From: Psychrobacter urativorans
GTDB lineage: Bacteria; Pseudomonadota; Gammaproteobacteria; Pseudomonadales; Moraxellaceae
Direction of reading: 5' to 3'
Assembly: GCF_904846695.1 (NCBI RefSeq)
Contig: NZ_CAJHBR010000001.1
Span: 186,001-250,000 of the forward strand
DNA length: 64,000 nucleotides
The stretch's first letter is position 1, and every line of letters begins with the position of its first letter. Shown one piece after another: positions 9,301-15,352 of the stretch. A program made the translations under genes and the position numbers. The notes under the pieces are model-generated. The model saw only the letters and a program-made list of their open reading frames with translations, was not told the DNA's origin and made no database searches.

Positions 9301-10317
9301 GAGGACAGCTTAATTATCCAAACGCCTAAGTTAATCGGTGAGGATACGCTAAGCTTTAGCCGTGGTGAGTTACAACAGCAGTGGAGTCAAGTCAGTTATC
9401 AAATCGCTCGTCGCCGTGATAATCCAGCATGTGTACAGCAAGAATACGACTTGATTACTGATAGTAGCCATAAAGGTCTAATCGCTGCACCAAACTTTGA
9501 TCTCAATCAAAAAGTTGAAGCGCCTTATCTTAATAGCCGTGAAACTAAGCCTAGAGTCGCCATCTTGCGTGAGCAAGGGGTTAACGGCCAGTTAGAAATG
9601 GCAGCAGGCTTCACTCAAGCGGGCTTTGAGGCGGTAGACGTGCACATGAGCGACTTACTAAAAGGTCGTATCAACTTGCGTGACTTCGATGGTCTAGTGG
9701 CTTGTGGTGGCTTTAGTTACGGTGATGTGTTGGGAGCTGGCTCAGGTTGGGCCAATTCTATCTTGTTCCATGATGATTTGCGTATGCAGTTCGTGCGCTT
9801 CTTCGCTCGTCCAGACACCTTCTCACTGGGCGTCTGTAACGGCTGTCAGATGATGGCGCAGCTAAAAGATCTTATCCCTGGTGCTGAGAATTTCCCACGC
9901 TTTATCGCTAATAAATCCGCTCGCTTTGAAGGGCGTACGGTCAACGTAAAAATTGAGCGCACTAAGTCTATCCTGTTCAAAGGCATGCAAGACAGTATCT
10001 TACCTATTGCTGTGGCACATGGTGAAGGCTTGGCAACTTTGAACTCTACCGAGATCGATGGTATGGCCAAACACGGTCAACTCGCTATGCGTTATGTCGA
10101 TAGCCAAGGTCATCCAACGGAGACTTATCCGCTCAATCCAAACGGTTCGCTCGGCGGGGTCACGGGTCTGTGTAGCACCGACGGTCGTGTCACTATTATG
10201 ATGCCGCATCCTGAACGTACGCTAAGCGCTTATAATCATAGCTGGAAACCAGAAGCATGGGATGAGGACGGTGCGTGGATGCGGATGTTCCGTAATGCAC
10301 GGGCTTGGGTCCGTTAG
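6316..10317 (+). CDS. purL: Phosphoribosylformylglycinamidine synthase
   Basis: PurL makes FGAM from FGAR, glutamine and ATP, the fourth step of purine synthesis, as a single large cytosolic enzyme. Domains in order are the N-terminal domain, the linker with FAQANSEHCRHKIFNAEW, two AIRS-like ATP-binding halves (KVETHNHPTAIAPYAGAATG in the first) and a C-terminal class I glutaminase. In the glutaminase the nucleophile is C1174 in GVCNGCQMMA, with the catalytic His-Glu pair in MMPHPERTL. The frame is open to a TTG at 6214, and ATGs occur at 6247, 6301, 6316 and 6319. I start at 6316 because GGAA lies nine bases before it and because family members begin close to this point; 1333 residues is normal for the long single-chain form. 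A diverged copy of its last 28 codons lies at 11981-12067. Confidence 0.96.
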   Translation: MMTIAGQPFLTDFQTQQLISQFQQKTALNVTQISTQQVYVLSRELDGDEHKKALDLLAVTNTTDFTAAQANQLQVIVGPRFGTISPWASKATDIFNNCEISIKRVERVIVYTLTVSDYKQAKLPAAAEQLLFDRMTQSLVYDLADTSKLFDDQQPASLNHVDVIGAGRSALESANTQFGFALSSEDIDYLMNAYVDELQRNPTDVELMMFAQANSEHCRHKIFNAEWTIDGEVQAKSLFQMIKNTYKQNPQGILSAYKDNAAVMAGAEGWRFYPVPKNATDINSTHPYDFHQEDIDILMKVETHNHPTAIAPYAGAATGAGGEIRDEGATGRGGKPKAGLTGFHVSHLHIPELAEKWEQSGTLSTQDYGTPDRMATSLEIMTQAPLGSANFSNEFGRPNLCGYFRSFQLDTSAAKDGSQMRGYHKPIMLAGGYGNIKRNLIEKNTIQQGDLLIVLGGPAMQIGLGGGAASSVDSGSLDEGLDFASVQRDNAEMERRCQEVMDRCWALAGNDVDVSNGGKDGNPIVSLHDVGAGGLSNAMPELVNDHEMGAHLNLRRIPSLEAGMSPMAIWSNEAQERYVLAIHPESEAQFDAICERERCPYAILGTATDIRQLIVDDELLAEQPVDMPMQVLLGGTPKMKRSFSRQQATLPALQLDEVNLADSITDVLRHPTVASKSFLISIGDRSITGMVVRDQYVGRYQVPVADCAVTATGLRSLAGQPMTGEAMSVGERTPVALISPTASARLAVGEAITNIAGACIAQLSDITMSANWMAACGDDSEDAALFDAVYAVGEELCPALGIAIPVGKDSLSMRANWTDEDAETGAQDKSVVSPMSLVITAFAPVVDVAKTLTPELLNGDSAFYRIDLSKGKLRLGGSILAQTLSQLGNDCPDLTQPSDLVDFFNFIQAGNAQNVISAYHDIGDGGLLATIAEMQFTSRQGIKLSLTDDNLLGQLFSEELGAVIQVLPENVPALMQMAEEFNVGDMLSLVGHSTEEDSLIIQTPKLIGEDTLSFSRGELQQQWSQVSYQIARRRDNPACVQQEYDLITDSSHKGLIAAPNFDLNQKVEAPYLNSRETKPRVAILREQGVNGQLEMAAGFTQAGFEAVDVHMSDLLKGRINLRDFDGLVACGGFSYGDVLGAGSGWANSILFHDDLRMQFVRFFARPDTFSLGVCNGCQMMAQLKDLIPGAENFPRFIANKSARFEGRTVNVKIERTKSILFKGMQDSILPIAVAHGEGLATLNSTEIDGMAKHGQLAMRYVDSQGHPTETYPLNPNGSLGGVTGLCSTDGRVTIMMPHPERTLSAYNHSWKPEAWDEDGAWMRMFRNARAWVR

Positions 10318-10395
10318 GATATAGGCTAAGTTAATTTAAAGTATTGTTTTAGACATAAAAAAAAGGTGGGCTCAAAGCTCACCTTTTTTGTGTTT
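10231..10395 (+). repeat. Direct repeat, copy 1: end of purL plus its terminator
   Basis: This segment covers the last 28 codons of purL, the stop, the 3' spacer and the terminator. It recurs in the same orientation 1750 bases downstream (11981-12144) at about nine identical bases in ten. It forms one bracket around the toxin-antitoxin genes. Confidence 0.9.
10361..10389 (+). terminator. Terminator of purL
   Basis: A nine-bp stem (aggtgggct and agctcacct, one G-U pair) with loop caa is flanked by A and T runs. It starts 44 bases after the purL stop. The same structure is repeated, less perfectly, at 12108-12136. Confidence 0.8.
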
Positions 10396-10444
10396 GTGTT
10401 TGTGTTTGTGTTTGTGTTTGGGATTTGGGATTTGGTGTTTGGGG
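10390..10444. repeat. Hexanucleotide tandem repeat gtgttt, five copies, with degenerate tail
   Basis: Five perfect gtgttt units directly follow the T-run of the purL terminator and grade into gggattt-type units. The second purL-end copy at 12139 has a single gtgttt, so the array expanded on this side only. Confidence 0.8.
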
Positions 10445-10469
10445 ATTAAGTTTTAAGTATTTAGGGTAG

Positions 10470-10496
10470 GTTGGTGTGGAGCTTGCGACACCCAAC
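10470..10496. repeat. Palindromic repeat, copy 1 of 3
   Basis: The word gttggtgtgg-agcttgc-gacacccaac is a stem-loop with arms gttggtgt and acacccaac. Related copies lie at 11536-11561 and 11869-11894. It behaves like a REP-type intergenic repeat. Confidence 0.65.
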
Positions 10497-10568
10497 AACA
10501 CATTGAGATATCATTAGTAATATACGTCAATGGAGTATATAATAAGTAATGAATAAAAAGGATTCTGG

Positions 10569-10901
10569 ATGTTACATTTTATAGAAACCCCATTGTTTAC
10601 TAAGCAAGTGCTTAAACTGTTAGACGACGATAACTATAAAGAACTGCAAGCAGATTTAATTAATAATCCAGAACAAGGGGATTTAATTCAAGGCACGGGT
10701 GGCGTTAGAAAAACCAGATGGGCGCTAAATCAAGGTAAAAGCGGTGGCGTACGTATTATTTACTATTTTGTTGATAATCACGGCGTATTTTTTATGTTGC
10801 TTGCCTATTCCAAAAATAAAAAGGTCAACTTATCAAGCCAAGAGAAGGCAAGCATGTATAAGCTAACCCAGCAAATCAAAGAGGTCTACAACCATGAGTA
10901 A
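10569..10901 (+). CDS. HigB/RelE-type mRNA interferase toxin
   Basis: A 110-residue type II toxin of the RelE/HigB superfamily (COG4737-like), expected to cleave mRNA, probably on the ribosome. Family features are the N-terminal strand HFIETPLFTKQVLKLL, LIQGTGGVRKTRWAL near residue 40, then GGVRIIYYFVDNHG and MLLAYSKNKKVNLS, which carry the basic residues used for RNA binding and cutting in relatives. AAGGA precedes the ATG. The stop overlaps the downstream antitoxin gene by eight bases. Toxin-first order is typical of HigBA. The pair lies inside the segment bracketed by two copies of the purL end and is probably a stabilising cargo acquired by transfer. Confidence 0.88.
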   Translation: MLHFIETPLFTKQVLKLLDDDNYKELQADLINNPEQGDLIQGTGGVRKTRWALNQGKSGGVRIIYYFVDNHGVFFMLLAYSKNKKVNLSSQEKASMYKLTQQIKEVYNHE

Positions 10902-11175
10902 TGAATTTTATGATGATCTATCTACGTCGTTGAATCAAGCATTAGCGATTGCTAAAGGAGAAGCTGAGCCTAGCCGACAGTTTAGCTATGAGCTACCTGA
11001 TATAAAGTTAATACGTGGCAAAACAGGACTATCGCAACAACAGTTTGCTCATAAACTCAATATAAGCCCACGTACTTTGCAGAACTGGGAGCAAGGCACG
11101 AGAAACCCAACTGGGGCAGCGGTTACTCTGATGCGATTGTTAGACAAGCAGCCTGATCTGATTGGTTTGGCTTAA
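10894..11175 (+). CDS. HigA-type antitoxin with helix-turn-helix
   Basis: A 93-residue antitoxin and autoregulator paired with the toxin in front of it. Residues about 45-75 form a Cro/C1-type helix-turn-helix (GLSQQQFAHKLNISPRTLQN), followed by WEQGTRNPTGAA, which is characteristic of the HigA/NadS group. The first 40 residues are likely the toxin-binding arm. The gene starts inside the last codons of the toxin, with AAGAGG as ribosome binding site, which implies coupled translation. In this family the complex represses its own promoter; a matching operator was not identified in the spacer at 10400-10568. Confidence 0.88.
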   Translation: MSNEFYDDLSTSLNQALAIAKGEAEPSRQFSYELPDIKLIRGKTGLSQQQFAHKLNISPRTLQNWEQGTRNPTGAAVTLMRLLDKQPDLIGLA

Positions 11176-11535
11176 TAAATAAGAGCAGCGTATTATTTTT
11201 TTAGCTGCTATCTTGGTAGTTCACTGTTAGGCGAGAGAAAGCAAGTGTCTGAGACATTTGACCCAACGCAAGGGAAAATCTGTGATCTTCTTATGGCTAA
11301 GGTGAGAGGCGTTCCAACATTCGAGCGATCACCTCTAGCCAAGCCCCCGCAGCCCAGTGATCAACCAAGGATATCCGCTGCAATCAGGGCTAAAATGATC
11401 TTAGAATCGATATTGAGTGATTGCTTTAAAGTATTTTTAGCTTTTTGAAATTTATGTGCCATGCTTATTTTATATAAAACGGAGCACGAGGCGCACCCTA
11501 CAATTGATTAGCTTAAACTATCGATAAATCCTTAG

Positions 11536-11561
11536 GTTGGGCGGAGCTTGTGACCCCCAAC
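11536..11561. repeat. Palindromic repeat, copy 2 of 3
   Basis: The arms gttgggcgg and acccccaac enclose agcttgtg. It is nearly identical to the copy at 11869-11894 and related to the one at 10470-10496. Confidence 0.65.
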
Positions 11562-11614
11562 AGCTTGTGTAATAACCATAACTTGTCACAAAAGCCAAAT
11601 TTTTAACAGCTTTT

Positions 11615-11743
11615 GTAGGCTGTGGCTTTAGCCCAGCAGCAGCTATGCAAAAGTACTATTTGAGTTATGAAAAGCCAGTTGTTTAACCAGTGGTAAGTTA
11701 TGCCATGATAGCTAAAAATCGCTGGGTTAAAAACCCAGCCTAC
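11615..11743. mobile_element. MITE-like element with 23-bp inverted ends
   Basis: The left end (11615-11637) begins gtaggctgtggc and the right end (11721-11743) closes with cccagcctac. Left end and reverse complement of right end match over 23 bases with about four mismatches. Each end can also fold on itself; gctgggtt-aaa-aacccagc at the right is a perfect palindrome. The 129-base element carries no gene. Target-site duplication could not be settled by eye. Confidence 0.5.
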
Positions 11744-11868
11744 GGTAACTTTTCTATTTTGAATAATGATTTACAGAATTTTGATATTAAAGACTTAATC
11801 TGTTAAGCCTCGCACCTCGAAACAAAAGCTATCTCATGCTAAATTCTAATCTGTCTTTGCATTGGGAG

Positions 11869-11894
11869 GTTGGGCGGAGCTTGCGACCCCCAAC
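11869..11894. repeat. Palindromic repeat, copy 3 of 3
   Basis: The arms gttgggcgg and acccccaac enclose agcttgcg. It differs from copy 2 by one base and lies about 90 bases before the second purL end. Confidence 0.65.
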
Positions 11895-11980
11895 ATCTCG
11901 ATAGTGCAATATTCATCTGTTGACTCTCGACACCCACCTAGAATTATTTTTCAATATAAGCTGAGCATAACCTAAAAGTT

Positions 11981-12067
11981 TATAACCATAGCTGGAAACC
12001 AGAAGCGTGGGATAAGGACGGTGCGTGGATACGTATGTTCCGTAACGCTCGTGCTTGGGTTCGTTAA
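11981..12067 (+). pseudogene. Duplicate of the last 28 codons of purL
   Basis: The sequence reads YNHSWKPEAWDKDGAW and on to RMFRNARAWVR-stop, the C-terminus of PurL with two changes (E to K, M to I). Most nucleotide differences from the real purL end are silent, so this copy evolved as part of a working purL gene, probably in a related strain, before it was placed here. There is no start and no upstream purL sequence. Confidence 0.85.
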
Positions 12068-12107
12068 GATATAGGTTAAGTTAACTTAAAGTCTTGTTTT
12101 ACACATA

Positions 12108-12136
12108 AAAAAAGATGGGCTCAAAGCTCACCTTTT
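12108..12136 (+). terminator. Duplicated purL terminator, weakened
   Basis: The hairpin agatgggct-caa-agctcacct followed by six T residues is the second copy of the purL terminator. One A-C mismatch and one G-U pair weaken its stem. Confidence 0.5.
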
Positions 12137-12215
12137 TTGTGTTTAGTGTATATTGCGATAACTAACTCTCTTGAAATCTGTGAAAGGTTTTATAACTATA
12201 GTGAGCAATAAAACA

Positions 12216-13127
12216 CTAATTCATTTTCTTTATGTCTTTCAAAGTATACTTGGGTTTAGCTTGTCCCACCTGAATAACGTTAAATTCTACTGTAACAGGT
12301 TTATGCAGGTATTCACGATTTATCACGTCAGGGTCTTCAAATGAAGAGTCAATCTTTCCCTTTATTAAAGTTTTATCAGAATATTCCACAAATTCAAAGG
12401 TCCTAGAGTTAGGTAAGACCCCTTGAAAAGCACCCTTATACTCTTCAGTAAATTCAGTAATATTATCTTCTGAAAGGCGTGAAATAAGTTTACTCAAGAC
12501 TTCTTGCGAATTGATACGTATTAATTTCTTATTAAATTCCATTGCGAACAAAGCTTCACTACGGAGCATTAATTCAAGAAATTCATATACTTTACGAACA
12601 GCTCTTGGATGTATCTCATTAATTACATCACTGATTTGCTCGTCTGTGCCATCAATACCATATTGTAGTAGTTTTTGTATATCATCAATAGCTTCCTCAG
12701 TTCCATTCCGTCCTGCTAGCAAGTCATAATCAGGTTCTGGCAACTCTAATTCGAAGCCAAATGAACCTGTTGCAGTACCTGTTATCAATAATTGATGCTG
12801 CTCTCTATTTGGTATAGGCCCTGAAAAACGCAAATTATTATTCAAACTAGCAACTACACTGGTAATCATATCGTTTAAGCTATCAATAGCTTTACCAGAA
12901 AACTCAGCTGTAATACCATAACTTTTATGGACTGGTTTACCTCTGAATGTAAAAATAGTCTTTTTCACTAATCTGTGAGTGTCAACTTTATTAATTGCAG
13001 CTTGAACACTCTTTAAACGTGACTCTAGGCTCATCCTATCGACAATAGCATAAGATGGTGTTTCTTCAATTAGGCTTTCAAGTGTACTTTTTTCAGCAAG
13101 TAACTTTTTATAGTCAATTTCACGCAT
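12216..13127 (-). CDS. Unrecognised protein, partner of the nucleotidyltransferase-like gene
   Basis: A 303-residue protein I cannot place in a named family. Visible parts are a charged helical N-terminus with likely coiled coil (residues 1-52, KLLAEKSTLESLIEE onward), a beta-rich core including KKTIFTFRGKPVHKSYGITA, and a conserved-looking segment LLITGTATGSFGFELELPEP near residues 114-133. A helical middle and a second beta-rich part follow, ending in TLKDIKKMN. There is no signal peptide or membrane span. Its start overlaps the end of the upstream gene by eight bases, so the two are translationally coupled. The codon pattern is more A+T-rich than in neighbouring core genes. The toxin-antitoxin cassette and purL relic lie next to it, which supports an accessory, possibly defence-related, role; this is inference. 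Confidence 0.75.
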   Translation of the reverse strand: MREIDYKKLLAEKSTLESLIEETPSYAIVDRMSLESRLKSVQAAINKVDTHRLVKKTIFTFRGKPVHKSYGITAEFSGKAIDSLNDMITSVVASLNNNLRFSGPIPNREQHQLLITGTATGSFGFELELPEPDYDLLAGRNGTEEAIDDIQKLLQYGIDGTDEQISDVINEIHPRAVRKVYEFLELMLRSEALFAMEFNKKLIRINSQEVLSKLISRLSEDNITEFTEEYKGAFQGVLPNSRTFEFVEYSDKTLIKGKIDSSFEDPDVINREYLHKPVTVEFNVIQVGQAKPKYTLKDIKKMN

Positions 13128-13689
13128 GATTAGACTCTATCTTTAATTCAGAAAGATACTTCATAGCTTCGTTATCATCACTGGGAGACAAAGGAATAAC
13201 AAAGAAACCTTTCCATATATCAGTATCTCTTTGATGAGACCACATACTGTACCAATAAGTACATTTTCTAATACTTGCTTCGTTAAAGCCTAAATCCATA
13301 TCTACCCAATAAGAATCAACCTTGTATTTATTTTTAGCTGTTGGGTTGTCAAATAAATGGATATTTCTCTGAGCCCAGTTAGGATAGTCAGGTATAGTAT
13401 GATAGAAGTTGCTAAAAGTTACTATATCGATATCGTTTGGGGCACGGTCAGCAATTGACTCTACATTTTCAGCAAAACTTCCGTTTACCCATTGGAAACC
13501 TGTTTCAATACCAGAAGAGTATATTGCTTGCCTATATGCTAAAAAGCCAATGAGTATTTCAATTCGTTCAGATGAAAAGGCAAAGTCTTTTATAAATTTA
13601 TTGATATTAATGCTGTATGGTGAGCGATTATAACTATGACCTTCTTCATTGAGCGCGACTGGCGGTATTACTCCCCTTATATTCCACAT
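13120..13689 (-). CDS. Nucleotidyltransferase-like protein (DUF6932-like)
   Basis: A 189-residue protein with the hallmarks of a minimal nucleotidyltransferase fold. Residues G70-S71 precede a spacer and then P84-N-D86-I-D88, the GS...DxD metal-binding pattern. A third acidic strand follows at VDMD (D130, D132), and near residue 150 comes SHQRDTDIWKGFFVIPL, resembling the arginine/KG motif of toxin-type nucleotidyltransferases. The N-terminus MWNIRGVIPP resembles DUF6932 proteins as I remember them. Substrate and reaction are unknown; relatives of this fold modify tRNA, proteins or small molecules. AAGAGA precedes the ATG. The gene is first in a two-gene unit and overlaps its partner by eight bases. 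No mobility gene is adjacent. Confidence 0.72.
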   Translation of the reverse strand: MWNIRGVIPPVALNEEGHSYNRSPYSININKFIKDFAFSSERIEILIGFLAYRQAIYSSGIETGFQWVNGSFAENVESIADRAPNDIDIVTFSNFYHTIPDYPNWAQRNIHLFDNPTAKNKYKVDSYWVDMDLGFNEASIRKCTYWYSMWSHQRDTDIWKGFFVIPLSPSDDNEAMKYLSELKIESNHA

Positions 13690-13967
13690 TCTATATCTCT
13701 TAAATTTTTATGTAAGTGCCAAATGCCTTTGAAAAACTTATTATAAGTCTCAAGTATAAGCTGATTTTACGGTTTAAGCTAAGCTTATTAAGTGCAATTC
13801 CAGTCTAATGCTAAGGCGTAGCGTTTATTTAAGTAATTCTTAATCATAGTATTTAGAATTGTATAATTTCTTAAACCCATTAATTCTATATAAGAATTGT
13901 GCAAAATAAACTATCTCATATAATTTTTATAAATATACAGCATCTAATCGAAATGTTTTTCATCTAA

Positions 13968-14144
13968 TTAATTATCCTTTGAACACCTCTGAGCCCCAGC
14001 AATCAACTCCCGAACCCGATCACTTTCCCTCAGCACACAAGCATCATAAGCAGAAAGCGGCTCAGACTCTTGTTCTTTCTCCTGATCTTGTTTGGCCTTT
14101 TCTGCTAAATATTCTGCAAGTTTATCCGCTTCAGAATCGCCCAT
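13968..14144 (-). CDS. Small acidic protein, 58 residues
   Basis: A short gene read leftward, starting MGDSEADKLAEYLAEKAKQD and ending RCSKDN. A well-spaced GAGGGA lies six bases before the ATG. Residues 5-30 are a highly charged helix rich in Glu, Lys and Gln, and a second amphipathic part contains AYDACVLRESDRVRELI. There is no signal peptide. It lies just beyond the tdh terminator, so it either has its own promoter in a very short space or is reached by read-through. Function unknown; I recall no characterised relative. Support comes from the ribosome binding site and the protein-like composition. Confidence 0.6.
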   Translation of the reverse strand: MGDSEADKLAEYLAEKAKQDQEKEQESEPLSAYDACVLRESDRVRELIAGAQRCSKDN

Positions 14145-14174
14145 AGTTTATCCCTCATATAATTTTTACCCTAT

Positions 14175-14205
14175 AAAAAACGACACTGAAATCAGTGCCG
14201 TTTTA
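14175..14205 (-). terminator. Terminator after tdh
   Basis: Read leftward, aaaacggcactga-tt-tcagtgtcgttttt forms a long stem with one G-U pair and ends in a T-run, about 60 bases after the tdh stop. Confidence 0.85.
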
Positions 14206-14263
14206 GAAGTCGTGACAATTTAAACCCTAACCACCACTCCTCAAATACTGATGCACTAGATTA

Positions 14264-15289
14264 TCAATCCCAGCTTAAAATCACTTTACCGCATTGTCCA
14301 CTCTCCATGATATCAAAGCCTTCTTGAAAGTCATCAATGTGCATACGATGAGTAATGATGGGCGACAGATCAATACCGCTAATCAGCATTTGCTCCATCT
14401 GATACCACGTCTCCCACATCTCACGGCCATAAATACCCTTTAGGGTTAATGCCTTAAAAATAATCTTGCTCCAATCTACCGTAGTAGTGTTAGGCAAAAT
14501 ACCTAAGAGAGAGATTTTAGAGCCGTTATACATATTACTAATCATGGAATCAAAGGCCTGAGGGGAGCCTGACATCTCAAGCCCAATATCGAAGCCGTGC
14601 ATCTTTAACTCAGCAATAGCACCTTCGATGGTTTCACCCTTGGCTGGGTTTATGGTCATCGTCGCGCCCATTTTTTTGGCAAGTGCTAAGCGATAATCAC
14701 TGATATCACTGACCACAATATTACGTGCCCCTGCGAAGCGACAAATCGCTGTTGCCATAGAGCCAATCAGTCCTGCACCCGTGATTAGCACATCTTCACC
14801 AAGCACAGGGAATGAAAGGGCAGTATGCGTGGCATTACCAAAGGGGTCCATAATGGCGGCCATCTCATCGCTGATACGCTCATCGAGCTTGATGACATTA
14901 TCAGCAGGTATCACCAAGTATTCAGCAAAAGCGCCATCGCGGTCGACGCCTACGCCTATTGTGTTTTCACACACATGTAGCTTACCACGGCGGCAGTTAC
15001 GGCAATGCCCGCAAGCGATATGTCCTTCGCCTGTCACTCGATCACCCACCTCAAAATGCTGCACGCCATCGCCTATTTCGCTAATGATACCGACGTATTC
15101 GTGTCCGATTATCATCGGCGTCTTGATGGTTCTTTGTGACCATTCATCCCATTTGTAAATGTGCAAATCTGTACCACAAATGGCGGTTTTTTTAATTTTA
15201 ATTTTAACGTCATTGATGCCAACAGTAGGTTCTGGCATGTCTTGCATCCAAATGCCTTTTTTGGCATGGGTTTTAACTAGTGCTTTCAT
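14264..15289 (-). CDS. tdh: L-threonine 3-dehydrogenase
   Basis: Tdh oxidises L-threonine with NAD to 2-amino-3-ketobutyrate, which Kbl then cleaves to glycine and acetyl-CoA. The 341-residue length is exactly usual for the zinc-dependent medium-chain form. C38 in [15 protein letters not shown] is the catalytic zinc ligand, HEYVG follows, and [15 protein letters not shown] carries the four structural zinc cysteines. GAGLIGSMA is the NAD-binding turn. AAGAGAA precedes the ATG. It lies 63 bases downstream of kbl on the same strand, the standard kbl-tdh operon, and a terminator follows. Confidence 0.97.
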   Translation of the reverse strand: MKALVKTHAKKGIWMQDMPEPTVGINDVKIKIKKTAICGTDLHIYKWDEWSQRTIKTPMIIGHEYVGIISEIGDGVQHFEVGDRVTGEGHIACGHCRNCRRGKLHVCENTIGVGVDRDGAFAEYLVIPADNVIKLDERISDEMAAIMDPFGNATHTALSFPVLGEDVLITGAGLIGSMATAICRFAGARNIVVSDISDYRLALAKKMGATMTINPAKGETIEGAIAELKMHGFDIGLEMSGSPQAFDSMISNMYNGSKISLLGILPNTTTVDWSKIIFKALTLKGIYGREMWETWYQMEQMLISGIDLSPIITHRMHIDDFQEGFDIMESGQCGKVILSWD

Positions 15290-15352
15290 ACTTTTCTCTT
15301 ATTTAACGGTGTTGTACTTAATGGTTGCCTTTAGATAAATACCGCACCACGC

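Larger units (their letters stand above)
11176..11980. other. Repeat-rich spacer without a convincing gene
   Basis: This 805-base stretch holds two palindromic repeats, a MITE-like element and scraps of open frame. A GTG-started frame of 67 codons (11245-11448) has no ribosome binding site and unnatural composition. On the minus strand a 33-residue frame (11361-11462, starting MAHKFQKAKNTLKQ) ends in a stop, and a plausible continuation lies in another frame, so this may be the relic of a small gene. No known family was recognised. Confidence 0.45.
11981..12144 (+). repeat. Direct repeat, copy 2: end of purL plus its terminator
   Basis: Partner of 10231-10395. It extends through the stop, spacer and hairpin to the first gtgttt. 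One base is missing in the A-run relative to copy 1. Its boundaries are sharp on both sides. Confidence 0.9.

Noticed and set aside
10390-10444. CRISPR array or phase-variable promoter at the gtgttt repeats
   Set aside because: Units are contiguous six-base repeats without spacers, and the following gene lies too far away for a promoter-spacing switch to be argued.
11245-11448. 67-codon open frame after higA
   Set aside because: GTG start without a ribosome binding site, odd composition and no recognisable motif; treated as spacer.
11361-11462. 33-codon minus-strand frame, MAHKFQKAKNTLKQ onward
   Set aside because: Protein-like at first but short, with a weak ribosome binding site and a continuation only in another frame; perhaps a relic, not supportable as a gene.
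14781-15158. 125-codon frame antisense to tdh
   Set aside because: Shadow of the conserved tdh coding sequence.
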